A stretch of 64,000 nucleotides of DNA from Paenibacillus sp. JJ-223 (GCF_927798175.1 NZ_CAKMMP010000018.1:99511-163510); one strand, 5' to 3'; positions 1 through 8,772 are shown, counted from the first letter of the stretch. Translations and numbers: made by a program. The notes: a model not told the origin generated them from the sequence alone.

Positions 1-483
1 ACCGTAGGCGCTCTCCTGGTAGTAGGCATTCCGCTGCTTCAGTTCCTCCACGGCCGAGGTGGCGAGCGCATGGACTTTGGGATATCGGTCTTTGCTCAAA
101 ATGCAGTTCGTTCCTTGCACCGCCCACAGATTCGGCTCGAAGTCGCTGTAGGCGTTTTTCAATGAGTGCTTGAAGAGGTCTTCAGGCGAAAAAAAGATGT
201 AGGACCAGAGGCTGGCCATGCCCTGCGAGCTGTACGTCGTATGAGGAAGGTATCTGGGAATGAAGGTGACATCGCCGGCTTGGAAGGGAACGGATTCCCC
301 TTTGATGTCCATGAAGCCGCCATCCGAATAACAGATGCCGATCTCGAGATGGTTATGGAAATGGAGATGCTCGCTTCGGATATCGGAAATCTTCCAGCGT
401 TCCCCGCTTAACAGCAGAACCGGAAAGTCGATGGGCAGGCTATAGTGGCGATATTCGATGACGGGTTTTTTCGGTTTGGGCAT
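1..483 (-). CDS. AraC-family transcriptional regulator, N-terminal part (runs off the window)
   Basis: The minus strand is open for 161 codons from the ATG at 483 to the window edge, so only the N-terminal part is present. The protein starts MPKPKKPVIEYRHYSL and carries a cupin-type ligand-binding domain with the histidine-rich motif HLHFHNHLEIG, followed by a segment typical of this domain (GDVTFIPRYLPHTTYSS). The AraC helix-turn-helix half would lie beyond position 1. A GGGAG ribosome site sits 8 to 12 bases before the ATG. The gene diverges from the GH105-GH112 operon, so it is probably the sugar-responsive activator of that operon; this role is inferred from position only. Confidence 0.8.
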   Translation of the reverse strand, partial: MPKPKKPVIEYRHYSLPIDFPVLLLSGERWKISDIRSEHLHFHNHLEIGICYSDGGFMDIKGESVPFQAGDVTFIPRYLPHTTYSSQGMASLWSYIFFSPEDLFKHSLKNAYSDFEPNLWAVQGTNCILSKDRYPKVHALATSAVEELKQRNAYYQESAYG

Positions 484-638
484 GTTCGGCTGCTCCCATG
501 ACGTTGATTTGGGTGAATCGTGTGCAAATGAACGTGATGTCAGATGAAACCGTGAAATCAAGATAAATGGTCGAAATTGCGCAGTTTTGTTGCGAATATG
601 CTTAGATGGAGACTATTTTACTGCGTACAATGAAAGAA

Positions 639-652
639 GTAAAGCGTTTACA
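639..652. promoter_or_regulatory. cre-like CcpA site upstream of the GH105 gene
   Basis: The 14 bases gtaaagcgtttaca read on the minus strand as TGTAAACGCTTTAC, which fits the cre consensus TGWAARCGYTWNCW at 12 of 14 positions. The site lies about 65 bases before the GH105 start and between that gene and the divergent AraC gene. Carbon catabolite repression of pectin-fragment use would be expected. Binding is inferred from the motif. Confidence 0.55.
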
Positions 653-714
653 AATATGGACGGACAGCTCTCAAGCGCCATTTGAGGGCGTGTGCGCATG
701 AGAGGGGAATCACG

Positions 715-1737
715 ATGATTCAATTGAAGTATGACCGCGAGCAAATTCTGGGTGTCATCGACAGCGTCGCCAAAAAAACGCTGGCGATGGATTTAACGTG
801 GGAATGGCCATGCGGGGTTGCGTATTACGGCGTATCGAGAGCCTACCAGACGACAGGGAACCAGGAGTATTTGGACAAGCTTGTCCAGTGGACGGACGAA
901 TACATCGAGCTGGGATTGCCGAGCTGGACGGTCAATACGTGTGCGATGGGCCACATGCTGATCACGCTGTACGAAGAGACCGGTGACGAAAAGTATTGGA
1001 ATATCGCGCTGAGCAAAGTGGATTACATCCGCAACCATGCTCTCCGTTTCGGAGACAGCGTGCTGCAGCACACCGTTTCGGTTGCCAACGATTTTCCGGA
1101 ACAGGCTTGGGCGGACACCTTGTTCATGGCGGCGTTTTTCCTGCTTCGCGTCGGCAGCAAATTGAACGATCAGGACATCATTCAGGATGCCTTGAACCAA
1201 TATTACTGGCACATCAAATATTTGCAGGACCCGGGCACCGGCTTCTGGTACCATGGCTACAACAATGTGAACAAAGACCACATGTCCGGCTTTTTCTGGG
1301 GAAGAGCGAACGCTTGGGGCGCCTACACGATGTCTCAAGTCAAACCGCTGCTGAAGGACTGGTACTTGTATCCGCAATGCATGGACGTGGAATGCTCGCT
1401 GCGGGACCAGCTGGCCGCCCTGAAGACGGTTCAGACGGAGAACGGGTTGTGGCGCACCGTATTGGATGACGAAGAATCCTACGAAGAAGTATCCGCTTCT
1501 TGCGGCATCGCGGCTGCGATGATCAACAACGGCAATCCATTGCATACGAAGTACGTGCAAAAGGCGCTGGAAGGCATTTTGAACAACATTACCGAAGACG
1601 GCCGCGTACTGGGCGTATCGGGCGGAACGGCCGTAATGAAAGACCGGGAAGGCTATCGCAACATTCCGAAAGACTGGATTCAGGGCTGGGGACAGGGCCT
1701 GGCACTCGCATTTTTGTCCGACATGCTGAGAAAATAG
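715..1737 (+). CDS. GH105 unsaturated rhamnogalacturonyl/glucuronyl hydrolase
   Basis: A 340-residue cytoplasmic enzyme without signal peptide, the usual length for GH105 (YteR/YesR type). These enzymes remove the unsaturated uronic acid left at the non-reducing end by pectin or rhamnogalacturonan lyases. The expected catalytic Asp is D134 in QAWADTLF, followed 46 residues later by H180 in WYHGY and then R197 in FFWGRANAW; the same D-to-H spacing is known for YteR. The start at 715 is chosen because AGAGGGG precedes it; a TTG at 682 is also open. The stop lies 12 bases before the GH112 start, so the two are cotranscribed. Family assignment is strong; the exact substrate is inferred from the neighbour. 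Confidence 0.88.
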   Translation: MIQLKYDREQILGVIDSVAKKTLAMDLTWEWPCGVAYYGVSRAYQTTGNQEYLDKLVQWTDEYIELGLPSWTVNTCAMGHMLITLYEETGDEKYWNIALSKVDYIRNHALRFGDSVLQHTVSVANDFPEQAWADTLFMAAFFLLRVGSKLNDQDIIQDALNQYYWHIKYLQDPGTGFWYHGYNNVNKDHMSGFFWGRANAWGAYTMSQVKPLLKDWYLYPQCMDVECSLRDQLAALKTVQTENGLWRTVLDDEESYEEVSASCGIAAAMINNGNPLHTKYVQKALEGILNNITEDGRVLGVSGGTAVMKDREGYRNIPKDWIQGWGQGLALAFLSDMLRK

Positions 1738-1749
1738 GAGGGGTTCGCG

Positions 1750-3951
1750 ATGTCCAAGCCGACCAAAGGGGCCTTTACGCTGCCGGGAGAATCCGGTTAC
1801 GAGGCGCTGACGCTGGAATTGGCCGAACGCTGGGGCGCCGATGTCATTCGCGACAGCGACGGCACGCAATTGTCCGATGAAATCATCAACGCCGGATACG
1901 GCATATATTCGACGATCTGCATCATCAGGGATCATAACGAATGGGCCTCCCGCCATTTGGATAAGCTGCAGCAATGTTTCTTGATCACGCATCCGAAGGT
2001 AGCCGTTCAGGATTACTTATCGATTTATATCATGGAGGATTTTTTCGTTGAGCAATTCAGGGTGAACGACTCCAAAGAGGCGTTTAAGTACTGGCAGGTC
2101 TATGACCGAACAACGGGTCAGGAGGTGCCGCGAGAACAGTGGAATTACGAGCGTGAATCCGGAAACGTCGTGCTTACCGGCATTGTGCCTTGGCATAAAT
2201 ATACGGTCAGTTTCATGGCATACCGGATCTGGGAAGAAATTTCGATGTACAATCACACGACGAACGATTGGGACAAAGAGCATTTAATGCAGATCGATCC
2301 GATCTATCCCGAAACGCAGGCATATTTGCTGAAATGGATGGAGGATTGGTGCGTGCAGCATCCGGAAACGACGGTTGTGCGGTTCACCTCCCTGTTCTAT
2401 AATTTCGTCTGGATTTGGGGCAGCAATGAGCGCAACCGCCATTTGTTTACGGATTGGGGCTCGTACGATTATACGGTAAGCTCCAGGGCGCTGGATTTGT
2501 TTGCCCAACAATACGGGTATGCGATGACGGCCGAGGATTTCGTTAACGGCGGCAAATACCGCGTCAGCCACATTCCGGCCGAACGGCGCAAGCTGGACTG
2601 GATGGCGTTCATCAACGATTTCGTGATCGGCTTCAGCAAACAATTGATCGACATCGTGCATAAACACGGCAAGCTGGCGTACGTTTTCTACGATGACAGC
2701 TGGGTCGGCATGGAGCCGTACAACGATCGTTTCGAGGAGTTCGGCTTCGACGGCATGATCAAATGCGTGTTCTCGGGGTACGAGGCAAGGATGTGTTCGG
2801 GCGTCAAGGTGGATACGCATGAAATCCGTCTGCATCCGTACTTGTTCCCTGTTGGTCTGGGCGGGCTCCCGACCTTCAAGGAGGGAGGCAATCCAACGCT
2901 GGACGCCAAAAAATATTGGATTCAAATCCGGCGTGCCTTGCTCAGGGAACCCATCGACCGGATCGGACTGGGCGGATATTTGCATCTGGTGGAGCCTTAC
3001 CCGGACTTTTGCGATTATATCGAGAAGATTGCCGACGAATTCCGGGAAATCAAAGCGCTGCATCGTCAAGGCAAACCTTATCGGATCCAAACGAAGGTTG
3101 CCGTACTGCATAGCTGGGGCAAGCTGAGATCATGGACGTTGTCCGGCCATTTCCATGAAACGTACATGCATGATTTGATTCACGTCAATGAGGCATTGGC
3201 GGGACTGCCGGTGGACGTGCAGTTCATCGATTTCGAGGATATCCGCCAGGGTGCGCTGGAGCATTGCGATGTCGTGATCAATGCGGGTACGGCCGGTTCG
3301 GCATGGAGCGGCGGAGAGCATTGGAAGGACAACAAGGTAGTCGATTTGCTGACGAAATGGGTGCATGGAGGCGGCAAGTTTATCGGCATCAACCAGCCTT
3401 CGGCGGTGGAAGGGTACGATACCTTTTTCCGGATGGCACATGTGCTCGGTGTGGATGAGGATACGGGGGCCAGGGTAGCTCACGGAAGATGGACGTACGA
3501 GGTAGGCGACGAGCAAGGTTTGGTTCCTGAAGGAGCTCATATCGCACCGAAAAACAACATCTATCTTACCGACGGATCGGCGTCGGTCATCCATGAAACG
3601 AACGGTAAAATCGCGCTGTCCACGCATGCTTTCGGTAAAGGTAAAGGGATCTACCTGTCTTCGTTTGAATTCGGCTGGGAAAACGCAAACATGCTCTTCA
3701 ACATCATTCGCCATGCCGGCAATGAGCCCATCGAGACGAAATATATGACGGATAACGTTTACACAGAATGCGCCTACTATCCGGACAGCAGCATCCTGGT
3801 GGTCATCAACAACAGCGACCAGGTTCAACAAACGACCGTGGACACCGAGCATGGCTCACAGACGGTGAAATTGGAACCGTACGATACCCTGATCACCCGG
3901 TTGACGGGCAACATGGTTGGTGTGGGAAAGGGAACGGACTCGCGGTTATAA
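1750..3951 (+). CDS. GH112 beta-galactosyl phosphorylase (Gal-HexNAc or Gal-Rha type)
   Basis: A 733-residue enzyme of the lacto-N-biose phosphorylase family, which splits beta-galactosides with phosphate to give galactose 1-phosphate. Family hallmarks include the TIM-barrel segment YVFYDDSWVGMEP (D315/D316), the position of the catalytic acid near residue 313 in the Bifidobacterium enzyme, and the segment FYNFVWIWG. No signal peptide, so it acts on imported disaccharide. It is preceded by GGAGGGG and lies 12 bases after GH105. GH112 includes lacto-N-biose/galacto-N-biose phosphorylases and D-galactosyl-beta-1,4-L-rhamnose phosphorylases; the partner GH105 favours the rhamnose type, but sequence alone does not settle this. 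Confidence 0.85.
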   Translation: MSKPTKGAFTLPGESGYEALTLELAERWGADVIRDSDGTQLSDEIINAGYGIYSTICIIRDHNEWASRHLDKLQQCFLITHPKVAVQDYLSIYIMEDFFVEQFRVNDSKEAFKYWQVYDRTTGQEVPREQWNYERESGNVVLTGIVPWHKYTVSFMAYRIWEEISMYNHTTNDWDKEHLMQIDPIYPETQAYLLKWMEDWCVQHPETTVVRFTSLFYNFVWIWGSNERNRHLFTDWGSYDYTVSSRALDLFAQQYGYAMTAEDFVNGGKYRVSHIPAERRKLDWMAFINDFVIGFSKQLIDIVHKHGKLAYVFYDDSWVGMEPYNDRFEEFGFDGMIKCVFSGYEARMCSGVKVDTHEIRLHPYLFPVGLGGLPTFKEGGNPTLDAKKYWIQIRRALLREPIDRIGLGGYLHLVEPYPDFCDYIEKIADEFREIKALHRQGKPYRIQTKVAVLHSWGKLRSWTLSGHFHETYMHDLIHVNEALAGLPVDVQFIDFEDIRQGALEHCDVVINAGTAGSAWSGGEHWKDNKVVDLLTKWVHGGGKFIGINQPSAVEGYDTFFRMAHVLGVDEDTGARVAHGRWTYEVGDEQGLVPEGAHIAPKNNIYLTDGSASVIHETNGKIALSTHAFGKGKGIYLSSFEFGWENANMLFNIIRHAGNEPIETKYMTDNVYTECAYYPDSSILVVINNSDQVQQTTVDTEHGSQTVKLEPYDTLITRLTGNMVGVGKGTDSRL

Positions 3952-3956
3952 TAGAA

Positions 3957-4002
3957 AAGAGGCTCAAGCTTAAGGCTTTCTGCCACGGCTTGGGTTCTTT
4001 TT
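3957..4002 (+). terminator. Intrinsic terminator after the GH105-GH112 operon
   Basis: A 9-bp stem with three G-U pairs (ggctcaagc / gcttgggtt) is followed by cttttt, directly after the GH112 stop. Confidence 0.5.
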
Positions 4003-4032
4003 GCTATGATGGCGATTTAATCCGTTGGGGGG

Positions 4033-4770
4033 ATGAACTTGAAGGCGGCATTCGACGTATTGAACCGTGTGCTGGAAGGACACGTAGGTGCGGATGATTT
4101 CATTTCGGAGCAAGATCTATGCGAGCAGGAGCAGCGTTTGGGCATCCGGTTTCCGGACGTTCTGCGAGAATACTATAAAAGATTCGGGAACTGTCGATAC
4201 ATTACGCAGCATTGCAACAATCAGTATGAGCCAATGAGACTGCAGGAGACGTTTGTGCCAGGTCCCGATTTCTTTACGACGGACAAAGCGTTCCTGGTGT
4301 TCTATCAATGCGAGGAATCGGTGATCTACTGCGGTATCCGCTTAAGCGATGTATCCATGGAAGACCCGCCCGTGTATCTCTGCGCTTGGAACAATCCCGA
4401 CTGGTCGCGGGAGAACGAATCATTGTCCAACTTTTTGGTGAGCAAAGCACTCGTACAGATGGCCGTGGAGGACAGATTGCCCTTTTGGGTTATTTTCGAT
4501 GAAAACATGTGGCGGTTATCGGATTACCTAAGCTGCTGGGAGATGGAGGGTGACGCATGCGAAATCAAAGAGACGTCATCCGTGCAGGCGTGGCGTATCT
4601 TCTATAGAAATCATGTCATCGTTCTGTTTGAAATGTCCCTTGGGGATGACGATGAGGAACTGTTGGCCGTGTATCTGGCATCGTTCGATCGGGAAAATAT
4701 AGCTCGCATGGTGGACACGACCGGGCGGGCTCAAACGCTGCCTGAATACCGGAGCAATATCGTCGTATAG
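4033..4770 (+). CDS. SMI1/KNR4 (SUKH)-family protein
   Basis: A 245-residue soluble protein. The N-terminal part has the SUKH/SMI1-KNR4 pattern: a helix ending in LCEQEQRLGIRFPDVLREYYKRFGN, that is an acidic start, the 'L..EL.L.FP..L..YY..NG'-type motif, then a beta-rich remainder. In bacteria this fold is common among immunity proteins for polymorphic toxins and as a stand-alone cytoplasmic protein. No toxin gene is visible nearby, so it is an orphan. TTGGGGGG lies just before the ATG at 4033. The gene stands between two terminating regions and appears to be transcribed alone. Confidence 0.6.
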   Translation: MNLKAAFDVLNRVLEGHVGADDFISEQDLCEQEQRLGIRFPDVLREYYKRFGNCRYITQHCNNQYEPMRLQETFVPGPDFFTTDKAFLVFYQCEESVIYCGIRLSDVSMEDPPVYLCAWNNPDWSRENESLSNFLVSKALVQMAVEDRLPFWVIFDENMWRLSDYLSCWEMEGDACEIKETSSVQAWRIFYRNHVIVLFEMSLGDDDEELLAVYLASFDRENIARMVDTTGRAQTLPEYRSNIVV

Positions 4771-5110
4771 TGGAGTAATGTATTGCGGATTTTCGACGGA
4801 GGATCGCGGCTGAGTTGAGCTGGATGTAGTATATTTCGTCTCGGGAACATAGGAACCAGGAATGTGTATCATGTGTAACGAACATGAGCAGCCTTATTTG
4901 GAGGGAAATTCTCGAATACGGAGGCGAACGAACCGTGGGCACGCTATTTTGCAGCAATGGCATGTGTATGGCTCAATGGGCGGCGTTTAGCTTGCCTGAT
5001 GTTCGTTAGCCCTCCATATTTGGCGAAATCATGCAATATAACGTGTCTGAGATTCGTTGGCGAGAGACGTAAACTTGCCATGGGGGAAGGTACAGCCCCG
5101 CTAGCTCGGA
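4771..5110. repeat. Gene-free stretch with three copies of a dispersed intergenic repeat
   Basis: This 340-base stretch holds no convincing gene. It contains three relatives of a 25-base unit near the consensus aaataaggtgtctgagattcgttag: one inverted at 4875-4899, a partial one at 4994-5009, and one at 5035-5060. Further copies occur at 37250-37274 and at 51712-51896. The short ORFs here are interrupted versions of the repeat and have no ribosome site. Confidence 0.6.
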
Positions 5111-5506
5111 TCAATTGAATGTAATCGTGTAGGATACCGAAGGATATGCGGCTTCCGAACCAGGCACGCGTTCAACCACGGTGATCAATGTTCCCGGTTC
5201 ATAATAGCCGGAGCCGGTGTTGTAACTGGTACTGCTTATGACGACCGTACCAAGGTCCAGGGTGGTATTGTTGTAGCTCCAGTAGTAATGCAGTCGAAGC
5301 GTGTTTGGCGCAGACGTCGTTACTTTTATGCTTGTGCCGGATGTTTTAGCATTAGGGAGTATGTAGGCATACCCTTGGCCGGCGGTAAGTGTATTGGAAT
5401 AGCTGCCTCCGTAACTGACAATGGCGGGGTTGGCTGATGCGGTCAGACTGAACATTAGCGACATGCTCATAAACAATGCAAACAAAGCGGTGCTCCACTT
5501 TTTCAT
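5111..5506 (-). CDS. Small secreted protein of unknown function
   Basis: A 131-residue protein with a clear signal peptide (MKKWSTALFALFMSMSLMFS, then LTASA before the likely cleavage site). The mature part, about 105 residues, is rich in Ser, Thr, Tyr and Gly with alternating hydrophobics, which suggests an all-beta extracellular fold. A longer frame is open to 5644, but GGAGAGG precedes the ATG at 5506 and the signal peptide begins there. I do not recognise the family. It has its own promoter at 5633-5661 and looks monocistronic. Confidence 0.65.
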   Translation of the reverse strand: MKKWSTALFALFMSMSLMFSLTASANPAIVSYGGSYSNTLTAGQGYAYILPNAKTSGTSIKVTTSAPNTLRLHYYWSYNNTTLDLGTVVISSTSYNTGSGYYEPGTLITVVERVPGSEAAYPSVSYTITFN

Positions 5507-5632
5507 CAAACGCTCATCCTCTCCAAATAAGTGTTTCAAGTTTAACCAGGTGTAAACCAAAAACCTTTTCGAAACGGATCGGAGCAGCCTCCTTTTTTCG
5601 TTTTTTGATAGCGCTGACATGTTGACGTCTAT

Positions 5633-5661
5633 AATATATACCATAAAATTACAGCTGTAAA
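5633..5661 (-). promoter_or_regulatory. Sigma-A-type promoter for the small secreted protein
   Basis: On the minus strand TTTACA (5656-5661) and TATATT (5633-5638) are separated by 17 bases. The predicted start leaves a leader of about 120 bases before the ATG at 5506. Confidence 0.5.
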
Positions 5662-5681
5662 CAGGAAATGCGAACAGCAGA

Positions 5682-5702
5682 AAAAGACCGCGATTTGCGG
5701 TC
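5682..5702 (-). terminator. Hairpin with T-run, minus strand
   Basis: gaccgc and gcggtc form a short perfect stem, followed on the minus strand by TTTTT. It lies upstream of the promoter at 5633-5661 and no gene on the minus strand ends here, so it may close an unseen short transcript. Confidence 0.4.
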
Positions 5703-5931
5703 GGGTTATGGTAAATCTCGTTAAATTTGCATTACAAAATGAGCATTACCATATGCATTGCGGCCACTCCCCCCAATGGATATACAATCGATCTGGAGAA
5801 TACGTTTTTGAATTCATTGTGGGCATGCCCATTGGCTGACCTCGATCGGCTCGAACAAATGCGAATTTCATATGAAATGAGACTGTATTAGGTTCCAAAC
5901 ATTGGGAATGATTGTGGAAAGGAGGGGGTGC
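5703..5931. other. Intergenic stretch without recognisable gene
   Basis: Together with the leader of the secreted protein, this makes a 425-base gene-free gap. I see no conserved RNA motif in it. A strong ribosome site (AAGGAGGGGG) closes it at about 5919-5928, just before the mini-ORF at 5932. Confidence 0.4.
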
Positions 5932-6012
5932 ATGTACGCTTCCTCACATTCCTTGTTGTATTTCTCCGGCACATCTCGTACAATTTGGTGGAGCAATTCT
6001 GCATTGCGTTAA
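5932..6012 (+). CDS. Candidate 26-codon leader ORF upstream of the permease
   Basis: ATG at 5932 follows the near-perfect ribosome site AAGGAGGGGG at ideal spacing and opens a frame of 26 codons ending TAA at 6010-6012. The peptide starts MYASSHSLLYF and has a tandem Trp in RTIWWSN. It ends 62 bases before the permease start. An alternative reading starts the permease at GTG 5928 in another frame, but that GTG lies inside the ribosome site. It could be a regulatory leader peptide or a chance ORF. Confidence 0.35.
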   Translation: MYASSHSLLYFSGTSRTIWWSNSALR

Positions 6013-6074
6013 AACATAATAATGAGAAAGCAACATTACACCAAGAAAATGCACAAGAGAAGGGGAGTTTCGTT

Positions 6075-7442
6075 TTGGAATCGAAGGAGCTTTCACGCGG
6101 GCTGAAGCCCCGGCATGTGGAGCTGATCGCGCTGGGCGGCACGATTGGCGTTGGATTGTTCATGGGATCGGCGAGCACGATCAAGTGGGCAGGTCCTTCC
6201 GTGCTGCTGGCCTATTTGCTGGCCGGAATCATTATCTTTTTTGTTATGCGCATCATGGGGGAAATGCTGATCCAGGAGCCTGTGACAGGTTCGTTCGCCA
6301 CATTCGCCCATAAATATATCGGACCGCTCGCCGGATTCCTGACGGCCTGGAGTTACTGGTTCCTGTGGGTTACCGTCGGCATGGCCGAAGTAACGGCGAT
6401 CGGCATCTACGTCGGGTATTGGTTCCCGGACATCCCGCAGTGGATTCCCGCGCTGGCCGGCGTGCTGATCATTGCGGCGGCCAACCTGGCGGCGGTGAAA
6501 TTTTACGGAGAGTTCGAATTTTGGTTTGCGTTGATCAAGGTGGCAGCCATTTTGTTCATGATCGTGATCGGCACCGGGCTGATTTTCTTCGGCTGGGGGA
6601 ACGGCGGAGAACCGATCGGGCTGTCGAACCTGGTCAGCCATGGCGGGTTTTTCCCGGGCGGGCTGAAAGGGTTCTTGTTTGCGCTATGCATCGTGACGGC
6701 GGCGTATCAGGGCGTTGAGATGGTCGGCATTACGGCGGGCGAAGCGGAGAATCCGAAGCATACGCTGCGCAAAGCGATCAAAAACATCGTATGGCGCATC
6801 CTGATTTTCTACGTGGGCGCCATCTTCGTCATCGTGACGCTGTACCCGTGGAACGAGGTCGGACAGACGGGCAGCCCGTTCGTGTTGACCTTTGCCAAGG
6901 TCGGGATCGTGGCTGCCGCAGGCATTATCAACTTCGTGGTGCTTACCGCGGCCATGTCGGGCTGCAACAGCGGCATTTACAGTGCGGGACGCATGCTCTA
7001 CACGCTGGCGGAGAACGGTCAGGCACCGGCTTTTTTCAAAAAGCTGTCGAAAGGCGGCGTGCCGCGCAACAGCATCATCGTCACGATATCCCTGCTGCTG
7101 ATCGGCGTGGTGCTGAATTATTTGATGCCGGACTCCAAGCTGTTCCTGTACATCTATAGCGCGAGCGTTCTGCCTGGCATGATGCCATGGTTCGCGCTGG
7201 CGATCAGCCAGTTTGGGTTCCGCAAGCGGTGGGGAAAGGACCTCAAAGAGCATAACTTCAAATCGAAGTGGTTTCCGATCAGCAACTACATCATCATCGT
7301 GTATTTGGTGCTTGTCATCATCGGCATGGCGTTTAATCCGGATACGCGCGTTTCGTTGCTCGTCGGTGCCGTCTTTATCGCCATTGTATTTGTAGGGTAT
7401 TTTGTATTCGGCCTGGGCCGGAAAGGGCAAGACCGCTCTTAG
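6075..7442 (+). CDS. Amino-acid permease, APC superfamily (AAT family)
   Basis: A 455-residue integral membrane transporter with about 12 hydrophobic segments. The N-terminus ESKELSRGLKPRHVELIALGG leads into the APC signature GGTIGVGLFMGSA, and the conserved loop GITAGEAENPKHTLRKAIKN sits at mid-protein, both typical of ProY/AnsP/RocE-like proton symporters. Substrate cannot be told from sequence. The start is taken as TTG 6075, behind GAAGGGGAG with 7-base spacing; a frame open to 5928 would add a 49-residue extension unlike the family. A terminator follows. Confidence 0.85.
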   Translation: MESKELSRGLKPRHVELIALGGTIGVGLFMGSASTIKWAGPSVLLAYLLAGIIIFFVMRIMGEMLIQEPVTGSFATFAHKYIGPLAGFLTAWSYWFLWVTVGMAEVTAIGIYVGYWFPDIPQWIPALAGVLIIAAANLAAVKFYGEFEFWFALIKVAAILFMIVIGTGLIFFGWGNGGEPIGLSNLVSHGGFFPGGLKGFLFALCIVTAAYQGVEMVGITAGEAENPKHTLRKAIKNIVWRILIFYVGAIFVIVTLYPWNEVGQTGSPFVLTFAKVGIVAAAGIINFVVLTAAMSGCNSGIYSAGRMLYTLAENGQAPAFFKKLSKGGVPRNSIIVTISLLLIGVVLNYLMPDSKLFLYIYSASVLPGMMPWFALAISQFGFRKRWGKDLKEHNFKSKWFPISNYIIIVYLVLVIIGMAFNPDTRVSLLVGAVFIAIVFVGYFVFGLGRKGQDRS

Positions 7443-7527
7443 AATGTTCAACGTCAGGGGCATTTCTATCGTCTCGCGGCAATGGGCGGGCCTCGCGTAT
7501 GTCGCAATGCATAACCGCAACCGTATA

Positions 7528-7593
7528 AGCATTCCTCGAATGCACTTTGGGAACCTCTTCGGGCCCAGGTGCCCTTCCGGGAATGCTTTTTTT
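7528..7593 (+). terminator. Intrinsic terminator downstream of the permease
   Basis: Arms agcattcc and gggaatgct enclose a long loop and are followed by seven T. Confidence 0.6.
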
Positions 7594-7711
7594 CGTTCCA
7601 ATGACATGTTGAAGGACTCACCTAAGTTCCAATGATGCTAACTCCGCAGCTGTGGATACTTGGCAGCGACTTGCTCTAGGATCATAGGACATAGGAAATG
7701 CTCCCCGAAGG

Positions 7712-7737
7712 GTTTAGATTTTTCGGATCAAGGTTAC
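7712..7737 (+). promoter_or_regulatory. Sigma-B-like promoter upstream of the SDR gene
   Basis: GTTTAG and GGTTAC are separated by 14 bases, close to the general-stress consensus GTTTaa-N12-15-GGGwAw, with one or two mismatches in the second box. The SDR it precedes is homologous to general-stress proteins of Bacillus. Confidence 0.35.
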
Positions 7738-7748
7738 AAAAGGAGAGA

Positions 7749-7811
7749 GTGAGAACCTTGGAAACGTCACATTGGAAAAAGACCCCGAATACGAACACGT
7801 TATCAGTTTAG
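7749..7811 (+). CDS. Candidate 20-codon mini-ORF coupled to the SDR gene
   Basis: GTG at 7749 (or in-frame TTG at 7758) follows AAAAGGAG. The peptide from the TTG would be METSHWKKTPNTNTLSV. Its TAG overlaps the AGGAGG ribosome site of the SDR gene, an arrangement that allows translational coupling. No similarity is recognised, and it may be a chance ORF. Confidence 0.3.
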   Translation: MRTLETSHWKKTPNTNTLSV

Positions 7812-7823
7812 GAGGAATGGATC

Positions 7824-8726
7824 ATGGCGAATCAGGATCAGTATACGATGCAGGACCCGACTACCCAGTATCCGAAGGCGACGAAAGAATGGAAGCAGCA
7901 GCAGGATGAACCCGGACTGCAGCGGGAGATGACGCCGATCCCCGATTGCGGGGAGAAAAGCTACCGGGGCAGCGGACGCTTGACAGGACGCAAGGCCGTC
8001 GTAACGGGAGCGGACAGCGGGATCGGCCGTGCGGCGGCCATTGCGTTTGCGCGGGAAGGAGCGGACGTGCTGTTGTCCTATCTTCCGGAAGAAGAGGCCG
8101 ACGCCAAAGAAGTCGTTGCCTTGATCGAAGAAGCAGGGCGCAAGGCCATCGCGATGCCGGGGGACCTGAAGGACGAGGCTTACTGCGAGCAATTGATCGA
8201 AGCTGCGGTGGAGAAGCTGGGAGGCATCGATATTTTGGCCAATGTAGCCGGCAAACAGCAGTACGTTGAGCAGATCGCCGACCTGACGACGGAGCAGTTC
8301 GACGCGACGTTCAAAACGAACGTGTACTCCATGTTCTGGCTCTGCAAAGCCGCGGTCAAACATATGAAGCCGGGCAGCTCCATCATCAATACGTCTTCCA
8401 TCCAGGCCTACAAACCGTCGCCGATCCTGCTGGACTATGCGACAACCAAGGCGGCGATCAATACGTTCAGCAAGGCGCTCGCCCAGCAGGTCGGCAGCAA
8501 GGGCATCCGCGTCAACGTGGTTGCGCCTGGGCCCGTCTGGACGCCGCTTCAGGTGGTCGGCGGTCAGCCGGTCGAGAAGCTTGCCGAGTTCGGTTCCAAC
8601 ACGCCGCTTGGCCGTGCGGGCCAGCCCGCCGAAATGGCACCCGCATTCGTATTTCTGGCGAGCCAGGAGTCCAGTTACGTCAGCGGCGAAACGCTGAACG
8701 CCAACGGCGGAACGGTAAGTCCTTAA
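7824..8726 (+). CDS. Short-chain dehydrogenase/reductase, general-stress (YdaD/YhxC) type
   Basis: A 300-residue cytoplasmic oxidoreductase. The first 50 residues form the polar extension seen in the YdaD/YhxC group (MANQDQYTMQ, then a KEWKQQQDEPGLQREM segment). The Rossmann motif TGADSGIG lies at 61-68, NVAG at 140-143, and the catalytic Ser (about 191), Y205 and K209 (YATTK). The C-terminus SGETLNANGG closes the typical fold. NADP(H) and an aldehyde or sugar-type substrate are likely, but the substrate is unknown. The start is fixed by AGGAGG. Sigma-B-like boxes upstream agree with a stress role. Confidence 0.85.
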   Translation: MANQDQYTMQDPTTQYPKATKEWKQQQDEPGLQREMTPIPDCGEKSYRGSGRLTGRKAVVTGADSGIGRAAAIAFAREGADVLLSYLPEEEADAKEVVALIEEAGRKAIAMPGDLKDEAYCEQLIEAAVEKLGGIDILANVAGKQQYVEQIADLTTEQFDATFKTNVYSMFWLCKAAVKHMKPGSSIINTSSIQAYKPSPILLDYATTKAAINTFSKALAQQVGSKGIRVNVVAPGPVWTPLQVVGGQPVEKLAEFGSNTPLGRAGQPAEMAPAFVFLASQESSYVSGETLNANGGTVSP

Positions 8727-8772
8727 GGCCGTTCTCCCCAAGCGACGCATGAGTTTGAATCCGGTTCACCAC

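Noticed and set aside
793..1992. 399-codon ORF on the minus strand opposite GH105
   Set aside because: Pure antisense shadow: no ribosome site, no family resemblance, and the plus strand carries clear GH105 and GH112 motifs.
2284..3111. 275-codon minus-strand ORF opposite GH112
   Set aside because: Shadow of a real gene; composition not protein-like and no start signal.
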